From Phialophora verrucosa (Eukaryota; Ascomycota; Eurotiomycetes; Chaetothyriales; Herpotrichiellaceae), in assembly GCA_002099365.1 (NCBI GenBank), contig MSED01000001.1, positions 992,001 through 1,056,000 on the forward strand: 64,000 nucleotides of DNA. The letters are read 5' to 3'. Both the position numbers and the translations under genes were made by a program. This document shows, in pieces, positions 1-11,133 of this stretch (position 1 is the stretch's first letter; the number at the start of each line of letters is the position of its first letter). A model generated the notes under the pieces. The model had not been told where the DNA came from. It did no database searches and saw nothing but the letters and a program-made list of their open reading frames with translations.

Positions 1-1740
1 GAATAGTTGTAACGCGTGCGTGAGCTTGGCGAATTGCTCGACGATCACCGGAGTGCACACGCGCAGAGGGTTGAGCGGCGAATACATGGCTGCTCGGAGC
101 GATTCGCGCAACGACTCGGGGAAGTGGAAGGTCTCCACTTCTTCTTCGTCGATTTCGAAGTCGGACTCATCGTCTGAGCTGGAGGATGCGATGTCCCGCC
201 ACCGGAAGCAGAAGATGTAGAGGATCGCTTGGAATGCCGCGTAAAAATCACCATATCGCTTGAGGTCTGGGCCTCGACAGCCGAGTTCGTAAGTCTTGCG
301 CAAGATAGTCAAATGATCGCACAACAGTTCCAAGCAATCTTGAACCACTTGCGGAGAGACATGCGCACCACGACCCACAAAGCCGGAGAAGTAAGCAGCA
401 GCGCTGTGTCGAAGATGATGTGGTTGCTTCTTGTCAACAAGGACCGCCACGCAAGACGTGACGAATCGGTCGACAATGATGGGATCTGCTTGGGCGAAAT
501 GAAAGACCAGGAACTGTGGATGTCGGGCTCGGTATGTGGGAAGAATTTGAGTGTGGAATTGAGAAATGATCTGTTCGATGGTGCTGTCCCGTGTCTGTAG
601 AGTCGTAGAGGCGGTGAGTCTAGCATAGTACTGGAACAGGATGTCCATGATCAAGTCGACCTGCTTGATGTCTTCCTTCAATTTCCGTCGACGAACCGTG
701 GCGGCATCTTCAATTTCGTCCTCTTCCATATCTGACTCCTCAGTTGTGCTTGCATCATCGCTCTGATCATCCAGGCCACCCTTCAGCATGTCCTGCGAAG
801 AGCCTGGGATGAGGGTTTGTGAAGATGACATGTGGCTGAGCAAGTCATCTTCGGCGTCCTCCTCCTCTTCATCCAGGTCCACCTGTACGGCCACATCCAG
901 CTTGATGAGCTCTCGCAGCACCAAGTTCAAGATTTCGGATGTAAGCTCTGGCACGTACTTGATCAGTTCCATGAAATTGCGGATGTATGTCATTCGCTCC
1001 TCGCCTTTTTGGAAATCGAACTCTAGGCGTGAGGCGATTCGATCGGCAAGTGCGGCAGGTGACGAGGGAACGTTATGCGCGATGTGCTGGATTGCTTGTA
1101 GGACACGCCGATGGATCTTTGGCTGTCTGACAGGGGCTGCGCCTTGAACTCGTCGTGTTTTCTGGGGTCCGAGCAAGTCGACCAACATCGACATTATCTT
1201 CGACTGATATCCGCGCTGCGCCGCGGCGAGGTTGTTCAGGAATCGCACAAAAAGCGCATAGTATTGCTCCTCTCTTCCAATCCATTCGCTGTACAAAATA
1301 GCATTCACGAGGCCACTACAGTCTTTGTCGAGCGATGTGACATTGGCCAGCAGAGCGTGAAGGTGCAATTTGAGCGTCTTGGTAGACGGTGCATTTGACT
1401 TGTCAGGTGGGGTGCTGAAATAGCTCTTGACCCTCTCGTACGCCTCATCTTCTCTGAGTCGATGTCTTTCAATCGCTCTGCGAACTTGCTCTCTGACGAC
1501 GAGAGGGTCGAGATCTTCGTCGTCATCGGCAGACACTATCTCAACATCTGAATCGAAGGTCACGCGAGAGCGCTTTGAGGGGCTCGAAGGGACATCCATG
1601 ACATTGCTTTCGTCGAGTGATCGTTTCAACGTCGTTCGTCTCGTCAACAGTTGAGGTCTTGATGATTTGGAAGGAAGAGGAGGAGTTGAAATGCTGGATG
1701 GGAGCGCAGGCCGATGGGCCTTTTGGCGCGGGGCTATCAT
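1..1740 (-). CDS. RRN3: RNA polymerase I transcription initiation factor Rrn3 (3' part missing)
   Basis: A single open frame of 580 codons runs on the minus strand from the ATG at 1740 to the window edge with no stop, so the C-terminus lies outside. Rrn3 (TIF-IA) binds RNA polymerase I and recruits it to rDNA promoters in the nucleolus. Visible family traits: a basic Ser-rich N-terminus, a HEAT-like helical body, a long acidic insert at about residues 280-345 (runs of Glu/Asp, including DLDEEEEDAEDD), the conserved HSAAAYFSGFVGRG patch near residue 460, the YAAFQAILYIFCFRWRDI block near 510, and the SPLNPLRVCTPVIVEQFA block at the edge. The start is the first ATG of the frame. There are no introns in the visible part. 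Assignment to the Rrn3 family is confident; the gene is incomplete only because of the window. Confidence 0.9.
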   Translation of the reverse strand, partial: MIAPRQKAHRPALPSSISTPPLPSKSSRPQLLTRRTTLKRSLDESNVMDVPSSPSKRSRVTFDSDVEIVSADDDEDLDPLVVREQVRRAIERHRLREDEAYERVKSYFSTPPDKSNAPSTKTLKLHLHALLANVTSLDKDCSGLVNAILYSEWIGREEQYYALFVRFLNNLAAAQRGYQSKIMSMLVDLLGPQKTRRVQGAAPVRQPKIHRRVLQAIQHIAHNVPSSPAALADRIASRLEFDFQKGEERMTYIRNFMELIKYVPELTSEILNLVLRELIKLDVAVQVDLDEEEEDAEDDLLSHMSSSQTLIPGSSQDMLKGGLDDQSDDASTTEESDMEEDEIEDAATVRRRKLKEDIKQVDLIMDILFQYYARLTASTTLQTRDSTIEQIISQFHTQILPTYRARHPQFLVFHFAQADPIIVDRFVTSCVAVLVDKKQPHHLRHSAAAYFSGFVGRGAHVSPQVVQDCLELLCDHLTILRKTYELGCRGPDLKRYGDFYAAFQAILYIFCFRWRDIASSSSDDESDFEIDEEEVETFHFPESLRESLRAAMYSPLNPLRVCTPVIVEQFAKLTHALQLF

Positions 1741-2095
1741 GACCGCACCGGGACCTGAAGGCGACGTTTTGACGTATCATGTGAAGCATGAGAAGGCATA
1801 AACATATGAATAAACCGATGAACAAGATCGCCTGCTAGATGTGCTGTGGAAGTCTTGCCTTGAACGTAGCAAGATGCCGTCGTAATTGCTGGCCGGCTGG
1901 GGAAAAATAATACAAAATTCACTTCGTGCGCGGAAAAGCTATACCTCTTTGGGCGATGAGGGAGGCAGCATTCAGTCATCAGCCACCGGTTCCGCTTTGA
2001 CTCACTTCACAATTGAATAGACAATGTCTTCGTAGCTTCAATGCTCCAGTGAAAGGAATGAGTCAATAGCTCTTTACAGACACTCCCGCCCAGTC
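1741..2095. other. Intergenic, RRN3 upstream region
   Basis: Separates the RRN3 start from the 3' end of the oxygenase gene on the same strand. AT-rich near 1905-1925 (a run of AAAAATAATACAAAATTC type). I see no gene in it. Confidence 0.6.
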
Positions 2096-3307
2096 TTACA
2101 AGTAAGCCCTCTGGCTAATACTCTCCGTCCCCCGGGTCTTCTCAAAGTTCGACGCATCCTTCCCAAACAATTCGATCCTGTGTCCGAGTGCTCGTCTGAG
2201 GATCCAGTCATTGCTGTTGATATCCTCTTCGGCTGCACCTTCTTCCAGCGGCGGGATCTTCTCGCTCCCTTCCAGTCGCTTGAGTTTCACATCGTTCTCC
2301 GGCCTATTGAAGTACACCAGTGAGTACCGTGTGTACTTCGCCTGCTCCCCTGGTGGGGCAACGACGCGGTGGATGTTCGAGCGAAGAAGGCCGTTGGTAA
2401 ATTTCACCATGGCATCTCCGAGGTTGATGATGGCGTGGTCTCTGTATTTTCCAATCAACATTCAACAACTGTACGGTGACAATCCGACTCTTCGAGAATA
2501 CTCACGGAAGTGGTTTGACGTAGCACCACTGCGCGTCACGGCCTGGTGGTAGGACTTGCAAGCCGCCGAGCCGGTTGAAAAGGACAGTTACGCTTCCAAA
2601 ATCGGTATGTTCGCCCAGCGCCGTTCGTCGGTCGTCCATTGGTTGCGGTGGCGCCTTGATAAATCGGACTTGATCCCCAGCGCGGCCCTCGAGTCGATGC
2701 ATGTTCTGCAACGTGTTGGGTGGTAGCTGCAGGTGGTCGTTGAGGAGTTCGAGAACAAGTGTGACTATACTGTGGGCTGACGACATAAATGATTTCAGGA
2801 GTGGCCGTCTCGAGCTGAGGACTTCAGGGGCTGGTAGGGGGTCCATGAGTCCAAACATGTCGTCTTTGGACACCTGCTTGTTGTCACGAATTGCGTACGG
2901 TTGAGATACTATGGAATACTCACATTGTAAAACTCGTTGCGATCGAGGTTGCCGTCTTTGTCAACCACATTCGCCCCGTAGCCCTTATACCCGAAGTAGG
3001 ATTTCTTTTGCTGGAAGTCGTATTGCTTCTTCTCTTCCAGTGGAAGGTCAAACAACTCCTCGCCGACTTGAAAAAGTTGATCAGCGTCGGCGAGAATAGA
3101 GTCTCCTGGGCCGGAAAGGTCGAGGTAGAAAAAGCCCAGGTCCTCACAAGCCCGCACGAAGCGGGTTAACTCCTCGGGATCTCGGTCAAGCAATTTGGCA
3201 AGCGAGAGACGGAGAAGAGGTGCCGTTGGCACATTATCTGGAAAGGGCGGAGCATTCTCGTATGTCTGGTTCGGTGCAGAAAACGCTTCGACTTGTTGAG
3301 ACGCCAT
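2096..3307 (-). CDS. 2-oxoglutarate/Fe(II)-dependent dioxygenase (isopenicillin-N-synthase-like)
   Basis: Three exons, 3307-2924, 2873-2506 and 2441-2096, give 365 aa. Both introns (50 and 64 bp) have GTGAGT donors and CAG acceptors, and the frame is kept. The N-terminal DIOX_N region (about 30-150) is followed by the jelly-roll 2OG-Fe domain. Iron ligands are visible as HTD (His217, Asp219) and the distal His275. The RYS motif (Arg289, Ser291) would bind 2-oxoglutarate. The enzyme should oxidise a small organic substrate using O2 and 2-oxoglutarate in the cytosol; the substrate cannot be read from sequence. Relatives include gibberellin/flavonoid-type and ACC-oxidase-like enzymes, and many fungal members sit in secondary metabolism, but no biosynthetic backbone gene is next to it. 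The start at 3307 (MASQQ) was preferred to an upstream in-frame ATG at 3340, because a TATA-like box lies only about 65 bp upstream. Confidence 0.88.
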
Positions 3308-3746
3308 TGCGATGTTGGTACATGCGACAAAATGCTTCAACGAATACTCGGCACGAAGGCAAGATATTCAGATTTATATAGCCGCTCGCTTTGGCCGAGG
3401 AAGCCTATCTCCACTTTGTCTCCGCGTTTTCTGGGCTGCCATGACGAAGCCTTTGGACCCCGGGTGGGGGAGCAAAGCGAGATAGTACGGCTTGATCGGT
3501 GTTGTGATTGGACATTTGCGGCTGACTGCTCGGTGTTCCCTCGGGCGAGCGTCAGCTTCGATTCCCGGGATATTGGACGCTCAGAATTGAACTTCTCATC
3601 TTCCACCGGGCCATGCAATCCCTAGAATGTATTCACTTAGGGAGGCGTGTGCATGTCATCACGCCAGTACACCTCATTCGAGATTTTGGGGTATATCCGA
3701 CGCCAAGATGCGCGAGGACTCCATGTGAGGTCCATGGCTCGGATTA
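3308..3746. other. Intergenic, oxygenase promoter and TilS 3' end
   Basis: Holds the oxygenase promoter and the downstream region of the TilS-like gene on the same strand. Open frames here are short and unconvincing. No separate gene seen. Confidence 0.6.
3372..3380 (-). promoter_or_regulatory. TATA-like box of the oxygenase gene
   Basis: Minus strand reads TATATAAAT about 65 bp upstream of the chosen ATG at 3307. The match and position suit a core promoter element. It is the clearest TATA box in the window. Confidence 0.45.
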
Positions 3747-5805
3747 TCACCCAGTGCGAGGTCTCCATCTCTTGGAGCTTTCTTCTGTCCCCCCGGACAG
3801 TTTGCGAGCCCACTTAGGAATGCTTGCATGGCGCTTCACATCCGCATTCCTCCATTCGATCGTCGCAACCTGATTCTTGATAAATGGCTGGTCAAGCGTC
3901 TTATAGCAGACCTCCCAATCCAAGATAGGATGGTGAGACTGTCCGGATATAACGGCGGATTTCGACTTCTCCACCTTCAAGTTCAGTGTTGGGAACACTG
4001 AAACACGTCGGTCGACTGTCAGGACGGGGATTGTGAATCTGGATTTGCCTGGCGCCGACTCCGCTAACAGTGCTCGGAAGTCGTTTCTTTCTGCATCGAG
4101 CATTTCGTACACGCTTTGTACGTCAGCCTCGGAGTAAGTGCGAATACGAATCCTTGAAAGCCGTTCGACACTGTCAGCCCGCACGCGAATCCAGTATCGA
4201 TGATCCCACAGAAGCCACGATGACCAGAGTCCTTTTTTCTTACTCTCGTCGACGGAATAATTCGAGTCATGGTCGCTGGGGTCTTTCCCTTCCGCACTCT
4301 CACATTGTGGGGCAGGTCTGAAAGCCATCGAGGCAAGGCGAAGCTCCTTATCGCGCATAGGTGGCCGCGACAGAGTCCAGATGGTGCTTTGCCCATCCCT
4401 CTGAAGCCAGCGATGGTCAACTTCGCTTTCATCCTCTCCAAGGTCAGTGTTGGCCTGGTACCGATTTTCCGTCAGCGCGGTCTCAGTTTTCTCGAGTAAA
4501 ACCTGTTGCATGGTCATTTGCTCCCGCCCACTTCGCTGGTTTCTCTCAAGGAATTCCATAAGATTACGTTGAGGCACAAGAGTTGGCTCGGCATCGTCTT
4601 TTGACTGTGGACTCACCACACTTGTCAATCTCGCCAATGCATACCCGCCCGCTTCCGGATCGGCCTCACATGAGGAATGGAAGTGCGGTGAGAGACAAAC
4701 AGCCATGCGACCAGACCGTAGATCAAAGACATCTATTGTCATCATCCGCAGGATCGACTCTCCTCGTACGGCGAGAGACTTCGCAGAACTTTGGGCCCTT
4801 CTCTGGACCTCTAGTAACCAAGGTCCCTGCAATGCTCTTGGAAGAGCGTAATTGGTCCTCAGATGACGGATAGCGTTTCGTAAAGTCAATGTCGGATTGA
4901 AATTGGTCTTATCGAGGACATATGGAACGCCATATGTATCGCAAAATTGGAGGATAGCAGCTTTACGGAACGCCAAAAGCGGTCGGTGCACCTGGATACC
5001 ACTCGAAGTGGGTGCAATTGTCTTCTCTTGGTGGGCGTCAACATCGTTACTTGAAGCTTTGCTCGCCACACGACCTTCGTTAGCATCGCGCACCCAAGCT
5101 CCGAAGTTATTGTATTGAATCGCCATCTGTGCGCCACTGATGTCTTCGCAGCAAGGTATTGTGCCATGCTCAGATATGCCTTGACGGCCGAGAAAGGAGT
5201 CGTTAGAGTTGCGTATGAGCCGCATGAGAATCGTCTCAACCTGATCATCCTGATGATGTCCGAGAAAGATATGGCTGATCTTTCGTCGAATGGCTGCCTC
5301 GGCAATCAATCGATACCGAGCTCGGCGCGCTTGCATTTCGAAGTCGGGCTGGCTTCCAGGATCACCGGTGGCGGGCCATTGCATCTCAAGGATATCGTTT
5401 TCAATCCCTACCAATCGTGAGCAGATGGCTCTCGAGAAGGGATCGCGTTTCCCACCGAGTTTGCGAAGCTGGGCGCCAACATATTTAGCCTCCTCGCTAC
5501 TTTCTTTCCTAGCATTATGATCAACGATAAACGCCATCGGCCTGGTCTTTATACCGTCGGATCTCAGTGAGAGTTGCTTGAGCAAAAACGCCAACGCCAT
5601 AGAGTCGGGACCTCCGCTAACGCAAACGCCTGAAAATGTGAGAAGGGAAGCGACATCAACGATGCTAATGCATACCGATGGGAACAGCCCGTCTTCTGCC
5701 TATATCCAGCTCATGCTTGTTCCAGATGCTTTTGAGGAAGCCCCGAGCCGCGGAAGCCAAATTCTGCTCAGCATTGTGCATTCTATTCCCAATCACATGC
5801 GCCAT
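3747..5805 (-). CDS. tRNA(Ile)-lysidine synthetase-like PP-loop ATPase (TilS family)
   Basis: Exon 1 is 5805-5676. A 46-bp intron (GTATGC...TTTTCAG) separates it from exon 2, 5629-3747, giving 670 aa. The junction completes the ATP-binding PP-loop SGGPDS (residues 48-53, preceded by GVCV), which is the hallmark of the family. Further family blocks are the IFLGHHQDDQVETILMRL segment and the RPLLAFRKAAILQFC / LRNAIRHL region, which match the TilS core. TilS attaches lysine to C34 of tRNA-Ile(CAU) so that it reads AUA. In a fungus the expected site is the mitochondrion; the basic N-terminus is compatible but no clear presequence can be defined. The long C-terminal half (about 330-670) is far less conserved and may replace the bacterial TilS C-domain. 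The ATG at 5805 is the first in frame. Confidence 0.87.
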
Positions 5806-8327
5806 AGTAAGCGAAATCCGTTGTCGGCTTTTTGGACAGGCCCCCTACTACTCCCCTGACACACTGGCGAAGCCGCTTCTACGAGCAGCAGGCTCACGCC
5901 AGCATACATTTAGCTGACTTGAAGGTCTCGAGTTCAAAGACATCATCAGCCCACGGCACAGATCGCGTCAAAGTAACAGCAAGAATTCCACTGATAACAG
6001 CCTCAAGTAGCTGTGTGGTGATTGCGATGCATAGCTTCCTGTTGACTTCTCGGAACATTAAAGGGAAGTGAGAGGATGTCAAATTTCCGTGATAGGCCAA
6101 CAGGGATTTCCTCCCTTCGCCAATACGGAGCAGCAATTCGACCACAATACACATTTCACACGCCAGCGTCTACGTCATCACGCCGCTCCAAGCTTTGCAC
6201 GGGTGCTTTCTTTCTCGGACTTTCTGCCAGCCATAAAACCATTCTCTTTCGCTTGCCCTGGCACCCTGGACGTGCTTGGTGGTAATTGGAAGTCGTCAAA
6301 TATTCTTAGTGTGTTGCTGAACATTTTTTTGTCTCCGCATCTTGGGGCTGCCTGAGGATGCTGTTTCGGAAGGAGGAGAGGAGTCCAGTGGCTGCTCCGT
6401 GGGCCCTCGGCTGTGAGTTGGAAATGCATACCTCGATGTCCTGGCCTTGTCAACCTTTTCACATGGAGGGAAGGAATGTTCCTACGCGCAGCACACAGCC
6501 TACATTTCAGTAGCTGATTAAAACCCTGGCACGTCATCTGATTAGTAGCCAGTAACATAGCGAGGAGAACGAGTATGAGAGAGATGTAGATTAGCTGCGG
6601 AATTAAGTAAATCTTACAAGCTCTAGTTCTAAGTGTAAAGGCGATATAAAGAGTATTATCGTTATTACCCATCACGTACCATCAGAAAAGGAAGCAGCCA
6701 TCCGATGCACGAACCAAGCCCTTTAAATGCTGCATTCTCTACGGATCTGATCGCAGTCCGCGGACAGATGACAGGAGTGCAGTGATGGGTCTTCGGGCAC
6801 ACGTACTGCACAACAAAATGGCGTGAACAGGGAGTCAATCGCATCAGCGACCAGCGAGGATATGTATTTGGCCTGGCCCCAATTGACAACATATCAATGC
6901 GACTAAAGGTAACGCTGCATGGCAATCTGCTGGTTCCTGCTTCAAGCGAAAGGAGCTTCATCTCGATCCGCGAAAATGCATTCAGAACAGAGTATGACAC
7001 TTAATGAACGCGTATCTCAACCAACAATGCCAGTCTATACGTGACAGCGTCGTTAGCAGTAGACGTACATTAATTGCAGTGCCTAGATTCTGAAGGCGAG
7101 GAAATTTTGAGCCACAGTACCCGCAAGACGGATCAGGACCATGGATTTTTACGAGTAGGCGGATTCAATACGCCACATCCCTGGCCAGCTGAGAACAAAA
7201 ATGTGGCGCTTCGAAAGGTTAATTGTGCGAGGTGGCTGTGCTTCGTGGCTGATTCCAGGGTACGCGACTACCTACAAATACTGTGTAGAAATGCGGGTGC
7301 TCGTATGGCTATGGTCGGGGTAGGGAGCCGGGTCAGACAGGAGAGAATACTACAAGTAATGGTAGGGGGACCGTGGACAGGTAGGTGGACCGCAGTTGGC
7401 TTGGCCCTCAGGCCGGCTGCTCTCTGGTCGATTCAAGCTTAAACCAAGCCCGAAAAGCTCTTCTAAGCGTACACAAGAACGCCCAAGCAATCACGCTTGC
7501 ATTTCGCCTATCCTAGACCGTACATTGAAGGAGCTACTTCTTAGACGGCTCGGCATCAGCAGCGCCCTCAGCAGAACAAGCAGTTCGGCTGCCGAGAACC
7601 TGAGCAGAAATGGCCAAAAGGCAGAGGGCGCCTTTCATGAGAGATATTTCTATCTCTTCTGCCTGGCGTAATTGCAAGTTGCAACCTCAATCGAAGGCGA
7701 AACTAACTTGACCTGGAATGGAAATTCATGCGGCAGCAGGGACTAAAGCCACCGATCGGCGCCAGGAACATCCAAGAACAAAGCCCCGACAGGCTGTTTG
7801 CGGTCGGGGATCCGTCATCATGCAGATGGGAAAGGCACGCCCACACATGCCCCAAGGATTGGACTTCGCTGAAAGCGCCGTCATGATCTCATTTTAAGCA
7901 ACCCCCCGTTTCGACAGTGTGGTCGCGGATTGTTTGGGTCCGGCTCATTGCAGCATGCCTTCAATTTCTCTTCGTATGCCAAGGATTCTCCCTCTCAAAC
8001 GCTCACTGACTGGATGGAACTTTGCTGTTTACGCCCGATTTCCCTGATTTTCATCGTCGCTCCTTCTTTTCACTTCATCATCTCATTCGGCATCCGTCAC
8101 TAGTTCACCTTTTTTAAGGTTGCACCGCTGGCAGTGAGGCTGTGCTACTCCCACTGACGGCCATTGTATTAAAAGACCACCGAGCACTCCACCACCAAGC
8201 AATCCGGTTTCGTCACTTTCAGCACGACTTCGAGCACCGTAAAATCCCCAAGTCTGAAACAAACAGACCTTCGCGACCCTGCACAGTTGTGTTATCGAAC
8301 CCGGGTTTCTGAGGAAACGGTTCAATC
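5806..8327. other. 2.5-kb gene-poor intergenic region
   Basis: Divergent promoter region between the TilS-like gene (minus) and the Ca2+/H+ exchanger (plus). About 6530-6670 is distinctly AT/TA-rich and may be a decayed transposon scrap. 7534-7638 holds a weak small-secreted-peptide candidate, listed separately. 7960-8090 is pyrimidine-rich, as expected of a fungal 5' UTR/core promoter. No conserved protein is recognisable. Confidence 0.5.
7534..7638 (-). CDS. Possible small secreted peptide (34 aa), weak
   Basis: A 34-codon frame starts at the ATG at 7638. It begins MKGALCLLAISAQVLGS, which looks like a cleavable signal peptide, and ends in a short acidic tail with PSKK before TAG. The frame stays open upstream of the ATG, and an AG acceptor precedes it, so this could instead be the last exon of a longer gene. 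There is no homologue I recognise and the length makes chance plausible. Reported only because the hydrophobic N-terminus is coherent. Confidence 0.2.
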   Translation of the reverse strand: MKGALCLLAISAQVLGSRTACSAEGAADAEPSKK

Positions 8328-10212
8328 ATGCGTAAGTTTCAGATCGATCTGCGCTGCGCGCATCTGACCCGCGGCAGACAAATACCGCCATCAGGCGAAA
8401 GTAGCGGCCTGGTACGACGACCCGAACGATGACCGGAATTTGAACCTGCCCATAAGGAATCCGTTCTCGAAATGGAAGCCAAACTCAAGGTCAAATACAG
8501 AGCGGAGAATGGAGAATGGGGAGAACGGATCGCCTTTGACCATTACGCAAACAGACGATCCGAATGACTACCGACCCTCGAGCGAGGGCAGGGGTGAAGA
8601 CCTCGGTGCAACTCGCCATCCGCGACACGCGGCCACAACGCCAACCGCTACATCGGCGACAAGAGCTTATGGAGCAAACGATGAAGTCGAAATCCCCCGG
8701 TCGTCGAGCCCAATCAATGATGAGAAGGCCGTTAAAGAGGAATTCCGCAGCGCACAGCATGGTGACGAGACAAGCAGCGACACCATCACGAATGGCAGAC
8801 CCAGCCAACCGGAAGACACGGCCTCAATGCGACAGCGTGTTGCTGGCGACGGACAGAAGAAGCGCGGCCTGAAATCATGGTTTACCCTTGGCAAGAATGA
8901 AGAGGAGAGCGACGACAACAACAATGGCAAAGACAAGCGGAAATTCACAGCCTGGAGCCAGATCCGGGCCACCCTGTTTAATTCGTGGATCAACGTCCTC
9001 CTCATCGCTTCGCCCGTGGGCATTGCCGTCTACTACGCCGATATCAACCCGGTGGCAATTTTCGTCATCAACTTCATCGCTATCATTCCCTTGGCTGCCA
9101 TGTTGAGCTATGCCACTGAGGAAATCGCTCTCAGAACTGGTGAAGTCCTTGGTGGCCTTCTCAATGCCTCGTTTGGAAATGCAGTTGAACTGATCGTCTC
9201 AATCATCGCACTGGCGAAGGATCAAGTTCTGATTGTGCAGACCTCGTTGATCGGCAGTATGCTCTCCAACCTGCTCTTGGTCATGGGTATGTGCTTTTTC
9301 TTTGGCGGCATCAACCGCATGGAACAAGCTTTCAACGTCACTGTTGCGCAGACTGCCTCGAGTTTGCTCTTCTTGGCCGTCAGCAGTCTGATCATTCCCA
9401 CTGCTTTCGAACAATGGGCCAGGACTGGAAACAGTTCCAGCAACACCGAGACTGCGACGACGGAAAACGCCAAACCTGGTGTCGCGCAGCTAAGCAGAGG
9501 GACGGCCATCCTACTCTTGATTGTCTATGCCTGCTACCTTTTCTTCCAACTCAAAAGTCACAAGGAGATTTACAATGCACCTAGTGCCAAGAACGAAACT
9601 CGACCTGTTGGCGCCAAATTCAAGAATGCAGTCATCCCAGACAAGATGCGGTCGAAGAAACAGGCCGGAACGGAATCGCCAGAGCCCAAAGTGGACGAAC
9701 CCGAAGAGCCTCAGCTGACGATCATGGTCGCCGTACTCACCCTGGCAATCTCGACGGTCCTTGTTGCTCTGAACGCTGAGTATCTGGTCGACTCGATCAA
9801 CGCCATCACTTGCGGAGGTGGGATCTCGAAGAACTTTGTCGGTCTTATCCTGCTCCCCATCGTTGGTAATGCTGCCGAGCACGCCACTGCTGTCACGGTG
9901 GCCATCAAGGATAAAATGGATCTTGCTATTGGTGTTGCTGTCGGTTCCAGCATGCAAATCGCTCTGCTGGTACTCCCATTTGTTGTGGTCCTAGGTTGGA
10001 TCATTGGCAAAGACGACATGACTTTGTTTTTTGATGGCTTCCAGATCGCAGTCCTCTTCGTGGCAGTCCTGCTGGTCAATTACCTGATCAGCGATGGGAA
10101 GTCACATTATCTGGAAGGTATCTTGCTGATGATACTATACGTCATCATTGCGGTCGCTGCCTGGTTCTATCCTACCGCTCCTGGTCTTAGCGACTGCCCG
10201 GGTGAATCATGA
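8328..10212 (+). CDS. Vacuolar Ca2+/H+ exchanger (CAX family)
   Basis: Exon 1 is only ATGC (8328-8331). A 46-bp intron (GTAAGT...GGCAG) leads to exon 2, 8378-10212, giving 612 aa. The first ~170 residues are hydrophilic and probably cytosolic. About 11 membrane segments follow. The two CAX signature repeats are present: GNAVELIVSIIALAKDQ (c-1) and GNAAEHATAVTVAIKDK (c-2), each with the acidic residue that binds calcium. An acidic loop (about 400-430) separates the halves. The protein should exchange vacuolar H+ for cytosolic Ca2+ and so end calcium signals. Without the micro-exon the first in-frame ATG would be at 8509, but the frame is open and coding-like upstream of that point, which favours the spliced start. 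Confidence 0.9.
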
Positions 10213-11133
10213 ACATTTCATGTGTACATTATCCACTCTCATAAAATGTTGGTTGTGAGCGCGAGCTATGGAACAGATACGACAAGCACACGGCGAAGAT
10301 TGGGATCCTAAATTTTGAGCGAACTTCATACCACTTTGTAATTCAACGTCACCTACGAGCAACAAGGTCCTTCTTGAGAAGCCACATCAGGTGGCTCATG
10401 ACTCACCTTCTCATATTACCACGCAACGATATTATCGGACCTTTTTGACGGAAGAATGATCCATTGACCGTCAGCGAGCCGAAAGCTGAAAGCTTATCCC
10501 CCCTACGTGTCCCACGCTACCAGGGGTTGGAGCGCTACGGGCAAACAATGGCCTCAAGCAGCGTCCAGAAGCTTCGTGATACCGGCCCGATCATAAGACC
10601 ATGAGCTTGAAATCCTACCCTTTCAAAGACCGAGAATGCGGCGTCGGTAGGAGACGGCGGCGAGCTCAAAGGAACCGGTGCATGGCTGTAGTATGTAGCT
10701 TGACCGCCTGCACACCAAAATGATGCGAAATCCTGTAAAACACTTGCGATTATCCTCTCTCAGCAAATCCTGCCGTTCGTGCGTGTTCTCGGATATCCAA
10801 AAGCTCTCTCTGAGCGGCAAGGAGCAAACAGCCTCGTCCAAGCACGACACATTTGCCGGTCCAATTGGAGATTCGACCGAAAACCGGGCAGCTTCGGCCT
10901 CAATAATTTGTGGTGCAAGAGTCTCTTCTCCCAGGCTCTGCTCTGCTCAGCTTACCTTACCATATCTGGGCGACAACGGTTGCCTGATCAGGAGGCCCTA
11001 GCCTTGCCTTTCCGCTTCTTTGGTCGAAATTTCAACGACTTCATATCTTCTTTAGCCCCTCGCTGATTTCCTGTTCGGCTTGTGCTACCTGTAGCTTTCA
11101 ATACCGCAATAGAAATTCCGACCTCAGATATCC
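10213..11133. other. Intergenic between exchanger and TPP enzyme
   Basis: Contains the exchanger 3' end and the promoter of the downstream TPP enzyme on the same strand. Small open frames on both strands lack any family motif. Nothing else seen. Confidence 0.6.

Noticed and set aside
229..626. Open frames on both strands within the first 2 kb
   Set aside because: They lie inside the continuous RRN3 frame (which lacks a stop in the window) and have no independent features.
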